Positions 17,879 to 27,100 of a DNA stretch of 64,000 nt are shown here, piece after piece (position 1 is the stretch's first letter; each line of letters opens with the position of its first letter). Made by a program: the position numbers and the translations under genes. The notes under the pieces were generated by a model, which ran no database searches, had not been told where the DNA came from, and worked only from the letters and a program-made list of their open reading frames with translations. The DNA comes from a bacterium (GTDB lineage Bacteria > Krumholzibacteriota > Krumholzibacteriia > LZORAL124-64-63): the NCBI GenBank assembly GCA_016703265.1, contig JADJCK010000005.1, positions 1-64,000 of the forward strand, written 5' to 3'.

Positions 17879-19429
17879 ATGCTGTCCACCTGGTTGCGCC
17901 CCGCCTGCGCCGCCGGCCTGCTGTTGCTGGCCGGCTGCCAGCGCTGGTCCCCGCTGCAGCCGGCCGAACCGGCGCCGGAGGCGGCGGCGAAGGCCGCCAC
18001 ATCGCCCGCGCCCGCGCCCCCGGGGGCTGTTGCCGGCGGGGCCACGTGGTGCCCGGACCTCGACCGCGACGCGTGGTCGCAGAGCACCGGCTGCACCCTG
18101 CGCGACTGCAATGAGACCCTGCATTTCGCCGACCCTGAAGGCGGCTGGTGCGCCCAGGTGCCGGACCTCATCTGCGATCCTGCCAACAATGAGATTGCCG
18201 GCGACTTCGCGTTGTGGCGCGAACCCGTTCCGCAGTACCCCGACGGACTGCTTCACGTGTACTACATCAAGGGACCGCTGTGGACCTTCTACCCGGCCAC
18301 GCACGGCAAGAGCTTCGGGCACGAGGTTTCGGCCGACGGCGTCACCTGGCAGTATCTGGGGGACGCGCTGGCGGTGAACCCGGCCTCCGACTGGGATCGC
18401 GACCACGTCTGGGCGCCCTCGATCGTGCTCAACCCGGCCGACGGGCTGTACTGGATGTTCTACGCGGGCGTGATCCGCAATCCGGCCAGCGGCTGGCACG
18501 AGGAACGCATCGGCGCCGCCACCAGCAGCGACCTCGTGAACTGGACGCGCGTGGCCGCCGGCGACGGTTGCGGCGGCATCAGCGGCCCCGGCTGCCTCAT
18601 GGATGCCGATTGGGCCTGGTCCGCGTGGGACGACCCGAACTACTGGGCGCGCCAGTGCCGCGATCCCTACGTGATCAAGGATCCTGATTCCGGGTTCTGG
18701 TACATGGCCTACACGGCAGCGCCGGGACCCTTCCACTGGACGCAGGTGGTCGCGCTGGCACGTTCCACCGACCTGGTCCACTGGGAGGACCTGGGCCCGC
18801 TCGCGTTCACCGAGGGCCAGAAGGCCGAATCGCCCAACCTGTTCATCCGCGGCGGCAAGCTGCACCTGGTCTGGACGCTGGGTGACGACGGCGGCATCGG
18901 CCATGCGACGGCCACCGATTTCGAAACGGGTGACTGGTCCGTGCCGACGGTCATCGCCGGCTCGGGCAGCGGCCTGCAGGTGGCCCCCGAAATGATGGAC
19001 ATGGGCGACTGGATGATGCTCGGCTACGTGATGGAGACGCTGCGCACCATCAACTTCCGCATGTTGAGATTCCACGCGGACGGCACGCTGGAAGAGCAGC
19101 CCATCGCCCCGATCGGCTGTCGCTGGGTGGGGGCCGAGAACGTGTTCCCCGGTGCGGCCGAAGTGGCCAACGGGGTGGACGACAACTGCAACGGCCTGGT
19201 CGACGAGCCGGCGGGCCCCTGCCCGGACCAGGACGGCGACCTCTTCGGCGCGCCCGGCGGTCCGTTCTGCGCGCGCCTGGCCACGGACTGCGACGACGCC
19301 GACCCGGCGGTGTACCCGGGCGCGATCGAGATCTGCGGCAACGGCCGCGATGACGACTGCGACGGCGTGGTGGATGACCCGGGGCAGTGCCGCCCGCGCT
19401 GGGGCGGCCCGCTGACGGCGGTCTACTGA
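17879..19429 (+). CDS. GH43/GH32-like beta-propeller lipoprotein with Cys-rich metal-binding repeats
   Basis: A 516-residue lipoprotein (lipobox LLAGC, Cys about residue 18). The central part has repeated propeller-blade elements: HGKSFGHEVSADGVTWQYLG, DHVWAPSIVLNPADGLYWMF, CRDPYVIKDPDSGFWYMAYT and ARSTDLVHWEDLGPL. This is the pattern of glycoside hydrolase families 43/32, acting on surface or environmental glycans. The C-terminal 110 residues hold Asp/Cys repeats (NGVDDNCNGLVDE, DCDDADPAVYPGAIEICGNG, DDDCDGVVDD) known as a putative metal-binding motif of secreted proteins. I could not confirm the catalytic acid residues. It follows galE in the same direction after a 96-base gap. Confidence 0.78.
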   Translation: MLSTWLRPACAAGLLLLAGCQRWSPLQPAEPAPEAAAKAATSPAPAPPGAVAGGATWCPDLDRDAWSQSTGCTLRDCNETLHFADPEGGWCAQVPDLICDPANNEIAGDFALWREPVPQYPDGLLHVYYIKGPLWTFYPATHGKSFGHEVSADGVTWQYLGDALAVNPASDWDRDHVWAPSIVLNPADGLYWMFYAGVIRNPASGWHEERIGAATSSDLVNWTRVAAGDGCGGISGPGCLMDADWAWSAWDDPNYWARQCRDPYVIKDPDSGFWYMAYTAAPGPFHWTQVVALARSTDLVHWEDLGPLAFTEGQKAESPNLFIRGGKLHLVWTLGDDGGIGHATATDFETGDWSVPTVIAGSGSGLQVAPEMMDMGDWMMLGYVMETLRTINFRMLRFHADGTLEEQPIAPIGCRWVGAENVFPGAAEVANGVDDNCNGLVDEPAGPCPDQDGDLFGAPGGPFCARLATDCDDADPAVYPGAIEICGNGRDDDCDGVVDDPGQCRPRWGGPLTAVY

Positions 19430-19442
19430 GGCCGGGCGGCGG

Positions 19443-21740
19443 CTACTCGGCGAACTCCGCGGCGATGTCGTTGTCGACGACGTAGATGCACATTTCCCGC
19501 GCTCCCATCTCCGTATAGCCGAAGCGGTCGCTCAGGTTCGTGATCAGGAAGGTCACGTCGGCGCGGATGCGCTTGTCGTAGGTGCGGAAGTCCTCGGTGC
19601 CGTAGTCCTTCAGGGCGCGCCGGAAGTTGGCGTTCTTCAGGAACGGCTCGAGCACCTTCTCCTTGAGGTGGAACACATAGCGCTTGTGCAGGTCGGCGAA
19701 GAGCTGCGTGCCGGTGATGTCGCGCCCCTCGACCATGATCTCCTGCGTCAGCGTGCGCGAGGTGTACTCGCGCTGGGTGGCGTCACGGAATTCGTGGCGC
19801 CGGCCTTCGCGCACGTTCACGCCCAGCAACCGGTCCTCGATGCCGGCCAGGAACGTGCCCGTGATCTCCAGCCGCTCGCCCGTGAAGCCGCACACCGCCG
19901 TGGTGCCCGTCTCGTAGTTCAGGGCGAACATGTAGTTCATGATGTCGCGGGCGATCTGGTCCTCGTTGTAGTAGTAGAGCGACTCCTTCACTTCCTGCAG
20001 GATCTGGTAGTTGTACATGCGGCGCAGCGAATCCAGGAAGCCGCCGGGCAGCTGCTTGGCCAGGTCGGGGCGCGCCTTCACGAAGTACGCCGCCAGCGTG
20101 TCCATGGTGATCAGCTGGTCGTCGCGCGCGTGTGTCGCGTAGAGGTCGTGGAAGATGTCGATGGCGTCACGGCCGCTGAAGCCGCGATGGCCCTCGGTCT
20201 CGGCCTCGGCGATGATCTTGCGCCGCCGCTTCGCGGTGAAGTTGCGCCGGTCGTCCTCGTCCAGCCAGGAGGGGATGAGGCCCGTGTAGATCGTCATCTT
20301 GAGCAGGTGCAGGTTCTCGTCGCAGTACAGCCGGTACTTCTTCGCGTCGCCGATCCACTCCAGCATGGCCGGCGACTTCTCGTTCAGCCGGCTCGAGATG
20401 ATGACGCGCGCGAAATTCTCCAGCACCCGCGGCAGGAAGCTGTCCTCGATGTGGTTGCCGAAGATGTTCTTGTAGATCTCCACCTCGGTCGCCGAGTCCA
20501 GCACGTACGAGATGTTGATGAACTCGATGCGGTCGGTCAGCGACTGGAAGCCGTGCACGTTCTTGTTGTCCTCGGGGTTCATCACGCCCAGGAACAGCGA
20601 GTTCACGCGCTCCTCGATCTCGTCGACCTTGTGCACGCCGTCGCTGATGATGTTGTGCAGCTCGAACAGGCGGTCCTTGTTGTGGCCCTTGAGGTCCATC
20701 AGCGCGTAGATGCCGTTGTTGGTGCGGGCATAACGCGAGAACAGGTAGCGGACGGCATTGCTGTCCTGGAGCAGGGCGGCGATGCGGCGCTGCAGCAGCG
20801 GGTTCGTGATCACCGGCGTGCGCGCCGTGCGGTCGCCCGGGTTGAACACGCTGATGCCTTCGCCCAGCCGCCGGTCCATCTGGTAGGGGCGGGCGTGGAT
20901 CATGGAGAACACGCGGTCCGGGTCGCCGAGCTTGTGCAGCAGCGACTGGTACAGCGAACTGCAGATGGTGCACGGCACGTCGCGGAAGACCCAGTCGTAT
21001 TCCTTGTTGTACGACAGGTTCCACTTGAACTCGTCGTTCTCGAACAGCAGGTCGAAGAACGCCGGGCGCTGGTCTTTCGGCACCAGCAGGATCGGGTTGT
21101 CGTGGCTGGGGCACGGCACCTCGACGAAGGCCTGCCGCGGCCCGAAACGGTGGGCGTCCGCCACGTCGCGCAGCCCGCCGCCCTCGCCCGGGTGCTCCAG
21201 GAGCGCCGCCAGGCGCTCGAGCACCGGCTGCCCTTCCACCTCGAAATGCTCGCCCAGCACCTGGCGGTCGAGTCGCCAGACCACCTCGTAACGCTGGCCG
21301 GCCTCGGTTGCCGTGTACTCCTCGAAGCGGCGCAGGAGGTTGTTCAGGAAGATCGACTTGCCGCAGCCCGGGGGGCCGTCGAACATGAAGATCTTGTTCT
21401 GCTGCGCGCCGCCCCGGAAGGCGTCGATCATGTTCATCAGCCGGTTGGCGAAGATGCGGTCGGCGAAGAACGGCTGGTCGGTGTTCTCCACGAACAGGCG
21501 CCCGAAATCGTAGGCGATGAAGTTGATCGACTCGGGGTCCTCGGGGTACTCGTCGAACCCCTGGCCCACGTAGGCGCTCACCATGTCGTGGAAGACCTGG
21601 TGGACGTTGCGGATCAGCCGCTCGGGGTGCGCCCGCAGCAGTTCCAGGAACTGGGCGAACGTGACCGTCTGGGCGTGGTCCAGGCCGCGCTGGCTGGCGT
21701 GCAGGGCCGCCATCGCCTGGCTGATGGGATCGCGGCTCAC
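19443..21740 (-). CDS. Second PrkA-like AAA ATPase / serine kinase-like protein
   Basis: A 765-residue protein with a Walker A motif GPPGCGKS at residues 122-129 and a PrkA-type AAA region (LMDLKGHNKDRLFELHNIIS, FLGVMNPEDNKNVHGFQSL). The layout is like PrkA/YeaG, but the sequence differs strongly from the PrkA at the head of this operon, with extra segments between Walker A and the AAA core. The C-terminal half (residues about 400-765) is helical and ends DNDIAAEFAE. The GTG start overlaps the spoVR stop by four bases (GTGA). Its role is unknown; the context suggests it acts with PrkA, the VWA protein and SpoVR. Confidence 0.8.
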   Translation of the reverse strand: MSRDPISQAMAALHASQRGLDHAQTVTFAQFLELLRAHPERLIRNVHQVFHDMVSAYVGQGFDEYPEDPESINFIAYDFGRLFVENTDQPFFADRIFANRLMNMIDAFRGGAQQNKIFMFDGPPGCGKSIFLNNLLRRFEEYTATEAGQRYEVVWRLDRQVLGEHFEVEGQPVLERLAALLEHPGEGGGLRDVADAHRFGPRQAFVEVPCPSHDNPILLVPKDQRPAFFDLLFENDEFKWNLSYNKEYDWVFRDVPCTICSSLYQSLLHKLGDPDRVFSMIHARPYQMDRRLGEGISVFNPGDRTARTPVITNPLLQRRIAALLQDSNAVRYLFSRYARTNNGIYALMDLKGHNKDRLFELHNIISDGVHKVDEIEERVNSLFLGVMNPEDNKNVHGFQSLTDRIEFINISYVLDSATEVEIYKNIFGNHIEDSFLPRVLENFARVIISSRLNEKSPAMLEWIGDAKKYRLYCDENLHLLKMTIYTGLIPSWLDEDDRRNFTAKRRRKIIAEAETEGHRGFSGRDAIDIFHDLYATHARDDQLITMDTLAAYFVKARPDLAKQLPGGFLDSLRRMYNYQILQEVKESLYYYNEDQIARDIMNYMFALNYETGTTAVCGFTGERLEITGTFLAGIEDRLLGVNVREGRRHEFRDATQREYTSRTLTQEIMVEGRDITGTQLFADLHKRYVFHLKEKVLEPFLKNANFRRALKDYGTEDFRTYDKRIRADVTFLITNLSDRFGYTEMGAREMCIYVVDNDIAAEFAE

Positions 21741-23389
21741 AGCAGGCCCCGGCTGAGCTTGCGGTCCTTCATGGTGTAGCGAACGCGCTGCCATTGCACC
21801 TCCGCTTCGCCAGGCGTTTCCACCGTGGGCGCCAGGCCCGGCAGTGTCGGCTGCTTCGAGTCGGGCTTCCTGATCGCCTTGACCTCGGTCGTCTCCAGCT
21901 GGACCTTGCCGCCCCACAGGTACTCCAGGCCCAGCATGGTGTTGTGGACGTAGTCCTTCACCAGGGGCTTCCCCTCGAAGGTGTGCTGCAGGCAGAGGTC
22001 GCCGTCCGCCGTGCCGGCCACGTCCACCGTCACCAGGGGCGGGTGGTACAGCTGGTCCAGGATCATCTGTTTGTAGTCCACGGCGCTGCGGCTCTTGACG
22101 TACCAGCGCCAGACCATGCGCTTCTCGTCAAGAACGCGGTCGGCCACGAACAGGTCGTTCCGGTTGGTGAAGTCCTGCTCGATGAACGTGTTGACGAACA
22201 GGAAGTCGTTCAGGTTCTCCCGCACGCGGAAGATGTACTCGCGCCCGCGGGCGGAGCCGGTGTCGAAATGCCGGCGCTGCTCGCTGTCCAGGAGCGAGAG
22301 GAAGTCGCGGCTGTAGCGGCCCTTGTCGGCGGCTTCCTCGATGAAGTAGAACAGCCGCATGCCCAGGGCATAGGGATTCAGGCCCACGCGCGGCATGGCG
22401 GTCACGGCGGAGTTGACGCGCGCGAAATCGACCTCGTGCCCGGCGATGCGGTCGTCGCGCATGAACAGCGTCTCGTGCCAGTAGCTGGCCCAGCCCTCGT
22501 TCATGATCTTGGTGCGGATCTGGGGCTGGAAATAGAGCGAAGTGTTGCGGACGATCTCGACGACCGTCTTCATCCACTTGTTTTCCTCGCGATTCAGGAA
22601 CTCCGAATGCTCGAGGATGAACCGCACCACATCGCGGCTCCGGCGGTCGCGGGGGCGGTGCGCCTTCTCCAGCATGGCGCGGAACTCGGGGTGCCGGTTC
22701 TGGACGCCCTTGAAGAACTCGTCCTCGCCGGCATCGCCCAGCCGCTTGCGGGCCTCGTTGAACCGCTCGATCTCCTTCACGTAGTCGCTGATGCGGACCT
22801 TCTTCTCGTCCTGCAGGAAGACGTCGAAGTAGTAGTCCACGCGCAGCGCGAAGTCGGCCACCGGCGGGCGAAGGCGGTCGGCCAGCACGCCGTGGTAGTC
22901 GACCAGGTTGTCCAGCGAGCGGGCGAACTCGATCACGTAGTCGACCCAGCGGCCCTTTTCCGAGCGCAGCTTCGCGATGGCGCGCTTGTCGGCCAGGGCC
23001 TGGCCGGTGAAGTCGTCGTCCCAGGTGTGCTTGAAGTACAGGTTGTTCTGGAAGAAGTCGATGTGGCCGAGCACGTGATAGAAGATCATCACGTTCAGCC
23101 AGTCGGGATTGTTGTCGTTGTAGAAGCTGATCGCCGGACGCGTGTTGATCACGGTCTCGTACGGGTTGTGGGGGTACAGTTCGTAGCGCCCCTTGCCCTG
23201 CAGCACCTCGACGTCGTGCACCCAGTAGTCGTACATGGTCGGGATCATGACCTTGGGCGACAGTTCGATCAGGTCGCGGTTGGTCACGACGTACTCGAGC
23301 GACTCGTCGTCGAAGCGCAGGCCGGCATCGCGGGCGCGCTCCTTGCAGCCCTCCATGATCGCTTTGGCGTGCTGGTCGATCAGCTGCAT
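21737..23389 (-). CDS. spoVR: SpoVR family protein
   Basis: A 550-residue soluble protein with family hallmarks: FYNDNNPDWLNVMIFYHVLGHIDFFQNN near residue 90, KIMNEGWASYWHETLFMR, and NPYALGMRLFYFIEE. SpoVR (YcgB in E. coli) is linked to spore cortex formation in Bacillus and to stress and stationary phase in non-spore-formers; its biochemistry is unresolved. The His/Glu-rich motifs suggest metal binding. It starts 10 bases after the VWA gene and is coupled to the second PrkA-like gene. Confidence 0.93.
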   Translation of the reverse strand: MQLIDQHAKAIMEGCKERARDAGLRFDDESLEYVVTNRDLIELSPKVMIPTMYDYWVHDVEVLQGKGRYELYPHNPYETVINTRPAISFYNDNNPDWLNVMIFYHVLGHIDFFQNNLYFKHTWDDDFTGQALADKRAIAKLRSEKGRWVDYVIEFARSLDNLVDYHGVLADRLRPPVADFALRVDYYFDVFLQDEKKVRISDYVKEIERFNEARKRLGDAGEDEFFKGVQNRHPEFRAMLEKAHRPRDRRSRDVVRFILEHSEFLNREENKWMKTVVEIVRNTSLYFQPQIRTKIMNEGWASYWHETLFMRDDRIAGHEVDFARVNSAVTAMPRVGLNPYALGMRLFYFIEEAADKGRYSRDFLSLLDSEQRRHFDTGSARGREYIFRVRENLNDFLFVNTFIEQDFTNRNDLFVADRVLDEKRMVWRWYVKSRSAVDYKQMILDQLYHPPLVTVDVAGTADGDLCLQHTFEGKPLVKDYVHNTMLGLEYLWGGKVQLETTEVKAIRKPDSKQPTLPGLAPTVETPGEAEVQWQRVRYTMKDRKLSRGLL

Positions 23390-23399
23390 CCGGGTCCAC

Positions 23400-24803
23400 C
23401 TATTCGCTGATCAGGGACTTGATGCCCTCGATGATGCGTGTTTCCTCGGCGTTCTCCGACATCACGTCCAGGCGCAGTTGCTTGCGCCGGCTCTCGAGCA
23501 GGCCGGAGTGCTTCAGGTACTTCTCAACCTCGGTCTGTCCGGGCGACCCGAACGAGCCCTCGGTCACGGTGACGCCTATGCGCGAGGCGTAGGTCATCAT
23601 CTTCTCCAGTTCGGGCAGGCACTCCTTGCCCTCGCTGTCCCAGTCGTCGCCGTCGGTGCCGTGGAAGACGTAGATGTTGTAGTCCTGGGCCAGGTTCTCC
23701 TTCGCCACGATCTCGTTCACCAGCTTGAAGGCCGAGGCCACCTTGGTGCCGCCGGCCACGCGGCTGTTGTAGTACGTGTAGAAGTCGCTGACTTCCTTGG
23801 CCTCGGTATCGTGCAGCACGAACCGCGAGGTGACCTGCCCCGAGTACTGGTACAGGATCCAGCTGTAGATCATCACGTGCTGGCTGACCACGACGTCGGT
23901 GGGCTTGCCGCTCATGGAGCCGGAGTAGTCGCGCAGGAAGAAGATGACGGCCTGCGACTCGAAATCCTTCTCGCGCGACAGGATCCGGTACACCTTGTCG
24001 CTCGGGGCGACCAGGAATCCGGTCGTGTCGGCTTGCTCGCCCGGCTGCAGGCGCCCGAGAGCCACGTTCGTCTCGATGATGCGCTTCAGCGTGGCCTTCT
24101 TGTCCAGGAGCTGGCCGAAGCCGCGGTGGCGGTCAGTCAGGTCGTAGCTGTAGCGGGTCAGCGAGCGGCGCTTGCCCTTGTCCTTCAGGTTCGGCAGCTT
24201 GAACTGCTCGGTCAGGATGCGCCCGAGGTCGTAGGCGTTCGCTTCCATCTCGTGGTTCGAGCCTTCGCCCTGCCCGGGCCCGGCCCCGCCGCCGTCGCCG
24301 TCCTGGGGGCGCACCGGCTGCTCGCCGATGACCTCGCCTTCCTGGCCGGGGCCGCTGCCGCCCTGGGCGCCGCCGTCGCCCTCTTCCTTGAAGCGCGGGT
24401 CGTGGACGAGCTTCTCCTCGACCGTGGTGGGAACCACGACGACCTTGTTGCGCCCGCCCTTGCCCGGCTTGACCAGCTTGCCGATGCGGATCTTGCGCGG
24501 GAAGCCGTCGGTCTCGCGCTGGTTGTCGCGGGCCATCAGGTCGTCCAGCGAGCCCAGCCTGGCGATCGGCGCCATCGCGAGCGGCGCCAGCGCCTGCAAC
24601 CGGTCCAGGTCGTTGAACGCATACAGCGAGTCGGGCACCGATTCGAGCGGCGTCAGGCCTGGCGTGTAGTCGGGAACGGCCGGCGCCTCGGGCAGTGAAT
24701 GGTCGCCCGCCGTTTCCAGTTCAAGGCGCAGCCGGGCCTCGCGCACGGGGGAGAGCCCCGCCGCCCGCAACTGTTCCAGCCATGCCCTGGCGCGCTCGTT
24801 CAT
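23400..24803 (-). CDS. yeaH: YeaH/YhbH-type protein (DUF444) with VWA domain
   Basis: A 467-residue partner of PrkA. The C-terminal von Willebrand A domain has the metal site DYSGSMSG, followed by a Thr in a later loop and DGDDWDSEG. The middle holds a flexible Gly/Gln/Glu-rich linker (EEGDGGAQGGSGPGQEGE) and the N-terminal part has RIGKLVKPGKGGRN. The ATG at 24803 is five bases after the prkA stop; the frame stays open further upstream inside prkA but that is not coding. The YeaG/YeaH pair works in sustained nitrogen starvation and stress adaptation in enterobacteria. Confidence 0.92.
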   Translation of the reverse strand: MNERARAWLEQLRAAGLSPVREARLRLELETAGDHSLPEAPAVPDYTPGLTPLESVPDSLYAFNDLDRLQALAPLAMAPIARLGSLDDLMARDNQRETDGFPRKIRIGKLVKPGKGGRNKVVVVPTTVEEKLVHDPRFKEEGDGGAQGGSGPGQEGEVIGEQPVRPQDGDGGGAGPGQGEGSNHEMEANAYDLGRILTEQFKLPNLKDKGKRRSLTRYSYDLTDRHRGFGQLLDKKATLKRIIETNVALGRLQPGEQADTTGFLVAPSDKVYRILSREKDFESQAVIFFLRDYSGSMSGKPTDVVVSQHVMIYSWILYQYSGQVTSRFVLHDTEAKEVSDFYTYYNSRVAGGTKVASAFKLVNEIVAKENLAQDYNIYVFHGTDGDDWDSEGKECLPELEKMMTYASRIGVTVTEGSFGSPGQTEVEKYLKHSGLLESRRKQLRLDVMSENAEETRIIEGIKSLISE

Positions 24804-24808
24804 GGCGT

Positions 24809-26869
24809 CTAGCTCTCGTCTTCCTGCGTGCAGAAGTACTCGATGGTCTTCTGCGCGCACGTGCGGCAGTACCCCAGCTTGTTCAGCATGGTGTTGATCA
24901 TGCGGTCGTAGAGCTTCTGGTTCTCCTCGTTGGTGCGGTTGGCCAGCGCGCCGATCAGGCTGCCGGCGCCGGCGATGTCGCTCTTGAGCCGCACATCGGT
25001 CACGGCCTTGACCAGTTCGAGGTTGTCCATGAAGTCGTAGTTCGGGTCCAGCGAGATCTTCTGCCCGTAGATCTTGCGGATCGTGGTGCGGAACGTCTCG
25101 CGCTGCTCGTCGGTCTTCAGCGTCAGGCGCTCCTCGATGCTCTTGATGAAGCGCTCGTCCACCTTCAGGGCGCGCAGCTCGCCGGTCTGCGGATCCTTGT
25201 ACTTCCACATCTTGTCCGGGCCCAGGTGCTCGGCGTCGATGCCGATGATCATGTTGACGTAGTTCAGCACGTCCTTGCGGATGGCCTGCGGCTCATCCAT
25301 GTACGCGTTGAACATCTCGGTCATGATGCGTTCGCGGTACAGGCCGCGCGCGGTCTTCAGGTCCTCGAGGTACTTGGCGCGGTCGTTGTTGTCGTGCACG
25401 TAGTCCAGGATGATGCGCTCGATGGTCTTGAAGACGTCGTAGGCGAACATGCATTCGCCCTCGTTCGTCTCCGAGCTCTCCACCATCAGCTGGATGGCCC
25501 GGCCCAGGTTGCGCTGGCCCAGGCCCTTCTGGCCGAAGCGGTTGGTGATGTCGGTGTCCTGGCTCAGCGTGTCGATGACCTCGGCCAGGGCCTTGATGCT
25601 CTTCTCGCCGGCCACCTCGCCGGCGGCCAGCTTCATCGTCTCGATGGGGGTCAGCTTCTCGCTGCGCGGCAGGCGCGTCAGGATGGCGGCCACCGAGGCG
25701 GCGTAGTTCAGGTTCGGATCCTGGTGCAGCACCTCGCGGGTCAGCGTGGTCTTGGTGTCGCCGCCGATGGCGTACTGCGTCAACTGCCCCTGCAGGCGGT
25801 AGTTGGTGTTGTGCGAGATGTAGGACACGCGGCAGCGGTCGATGATCGGCGCCTCTTCCTTCTCGGCCAGGAAGCGGTTGAACTCGCTGTTGTTGCTGGT
25901 GGCCACGATCAGCATGTCGATCGGCCACTTGAAGCCGTCCATCTCGATGGTGCGGTTCTGGATCACGCCCAGGTACACCTGCACCAGGTCCTTCTTGTTC
26001 TTGAACATCTCGTCGGCGAAGTGGATGCCGCCGCCCGCCACGCGCGCCAGGGCGCCGCGCCGCAGGTCGAAGCGGTACGGGTTGTTCGTGTCGGTGATGT
26101 GCAGCAGGCGCTGGATGGACTCCTCGCCGAGCAGGTCCACCGCGCTGCTGGTGATCTTGTCCTTCGCCGGGTACTTGCCGGTGACGGTACCGAGGCTCTC
26201 GGTCAGCGGCACGGGGAACGTCTCGATGTGCTTGAGCATCTCGACGAGGTTGCCGTCGTGCAGGCGGCGCAGGTCGCTCCACACGTAGCCGCTGCAGGCG
26301 CCCAGGGGCCGGTAGTTGGCGTACATGTGCACGAGCTGGTCGTCACTGAAGCCGACCTTGCGCGCCAGGTAGTCGCGGCTCTCCTCGGGGGTCTCGAGGA
26401 GGTTCATCGCGAGCACGGCCGGATCCTCGTAGGTCTGGCTCTCGATGGAAGTTATCTTGCCGTATGACCCGATTTTGTCCAGGCCGGTGAACCGGAAGCT
26501 GAAGCGCTTGTTCGGCTCTTTGGCCAGGAACTCGCGGTACAGGCGGCTGACGTACTCGACGAAGAACGTCTTGCCGTTGCCCGGCTCACCGACGAGCACA
26601 TAGGCCATCTCCTGCGACGACCCGCCTTCGGCCGCGTCCTTGACGTATGAGACGAAACTGTTGATTTCGTCATACATCCCGACGATGTGCTTCTTCCCGT
26701 GGCGGAAGATCTTGAAGTCGTAGGTCGTCTTGCCGTTGACCACCACCTTCTCGATCTCGCCGTCGAGAATCATGCGGCTGATCGACTGGAAGGCGTTCTC
26801 GAACACCTTCTCGCCGTTCTTCAGCGCCAGCAGGTGGTTGTGCAGCGTGTTCTTCCTGGTCTCGATCAT
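24809..26869 (-). CDS. prkA: PrkA/YeaG serine protein kinase
   Basis: A 686-residue AAA+/kinase protein. Walker A is GEPGNGKT near residues 93-100, AAA-like motifs include GGGIHFADEMFKNKKDLVQVY and IDMLIVATSNNSEF, and the C-terminal PrkA domain includes LNYVNMIIGIDAEHLGPDKM. A Cys pair, CRTC, lies close to the end. PrkA phosphorylates proteins on serine and may also act as a protease-like AAA protein. It leads a four-gene unit prkA-yeaH-spoVR-prkA2 with gaps of at most 10 bases and a GTGA overlap, so the four products are expected in similar amounts. Confidence 0.94.
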   Translation of the reverse strand: MIETRKNTLHNHLLALKNGEKVFENAFQSISRMILDGEIEKVVVNGKTTYDFKIFRHGKKHIVGMYDEINSFVSYVKDAAEGGSSQEMAYVLVGEPGNGKTFFVEYVSRLYREFLAKEPNKRFSFRFTGLDKIGSYGKITSIESQTYEDPAVLAMNLLETPEESRDYLARKVGFSDDQLVHMYANYRPLGACSGYVWSDLRRLHDGNLVEMLKHIETFPVPLTESLGTVTGKYPAKDKITSSAVDLLGEESIQRLLHITDTNNPYRFDLRRGALARVAGGGIHFADEMFKNKKDLVQVYLGVIQNRTIEMDGFKWPIDMLIVATSNNSEFNRFLAEKEEAPIIDRCRVSYISHNTNYRLQGQLTQYAIGGDTKTTLTREVLHQDPNLNYAASVAAILTRLPRSEKLTPIETMKLAAGEVAGEKSIKALAEVIDTLSQDTDITNRFGQKGLGQRNLGRAIQLMVESSETNEGECMFAYDVFKTIERIILDYVHDNNDRAKYLEDLKTARGLYRERIMTEMFNAYMDEPQAIRKDVLNYVNMIIGIDAEHLGPDKMWKYKDPQTGELRALKVDERFIKSIEERLTLKTDEQRETFRTTIRKIYGQKISLDPNYDFMDNLELVKAVTDVRLKSDIAGAGSLIGALANRTNEENQKLYDRMINTMLNKLGYCRTCAQKTIEYFCTQEDES

Positions 26870-27100
26870 GGTGGACCCCCGTCAGGATCCGCCGGCCCGG
26901 CGCTGCGGGCGCCGAAGCGGGCGGATGGTAAAGTCGTCCCCGCGACGCGGGTGTCCGCAAACCGCGTGCCGAATCCGTCGCGCCGGGCATGATGGTGGGA
27001 AATCGCAAGATGCCGTTCCGCCGGCGTGCCGCCGCACGAGGCCGGGAGCACGCCATGAAAGAACGTTAAACCGCGCCGATCGGCCACTGGTTCCGGCGGG

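Noticed and set aside
19668..23410. Long plus-strand frames opposite the PrkA-like and SpoVR genes
   Set aside because: Same antisense effect of biased third positions; no motif or ribosome site.
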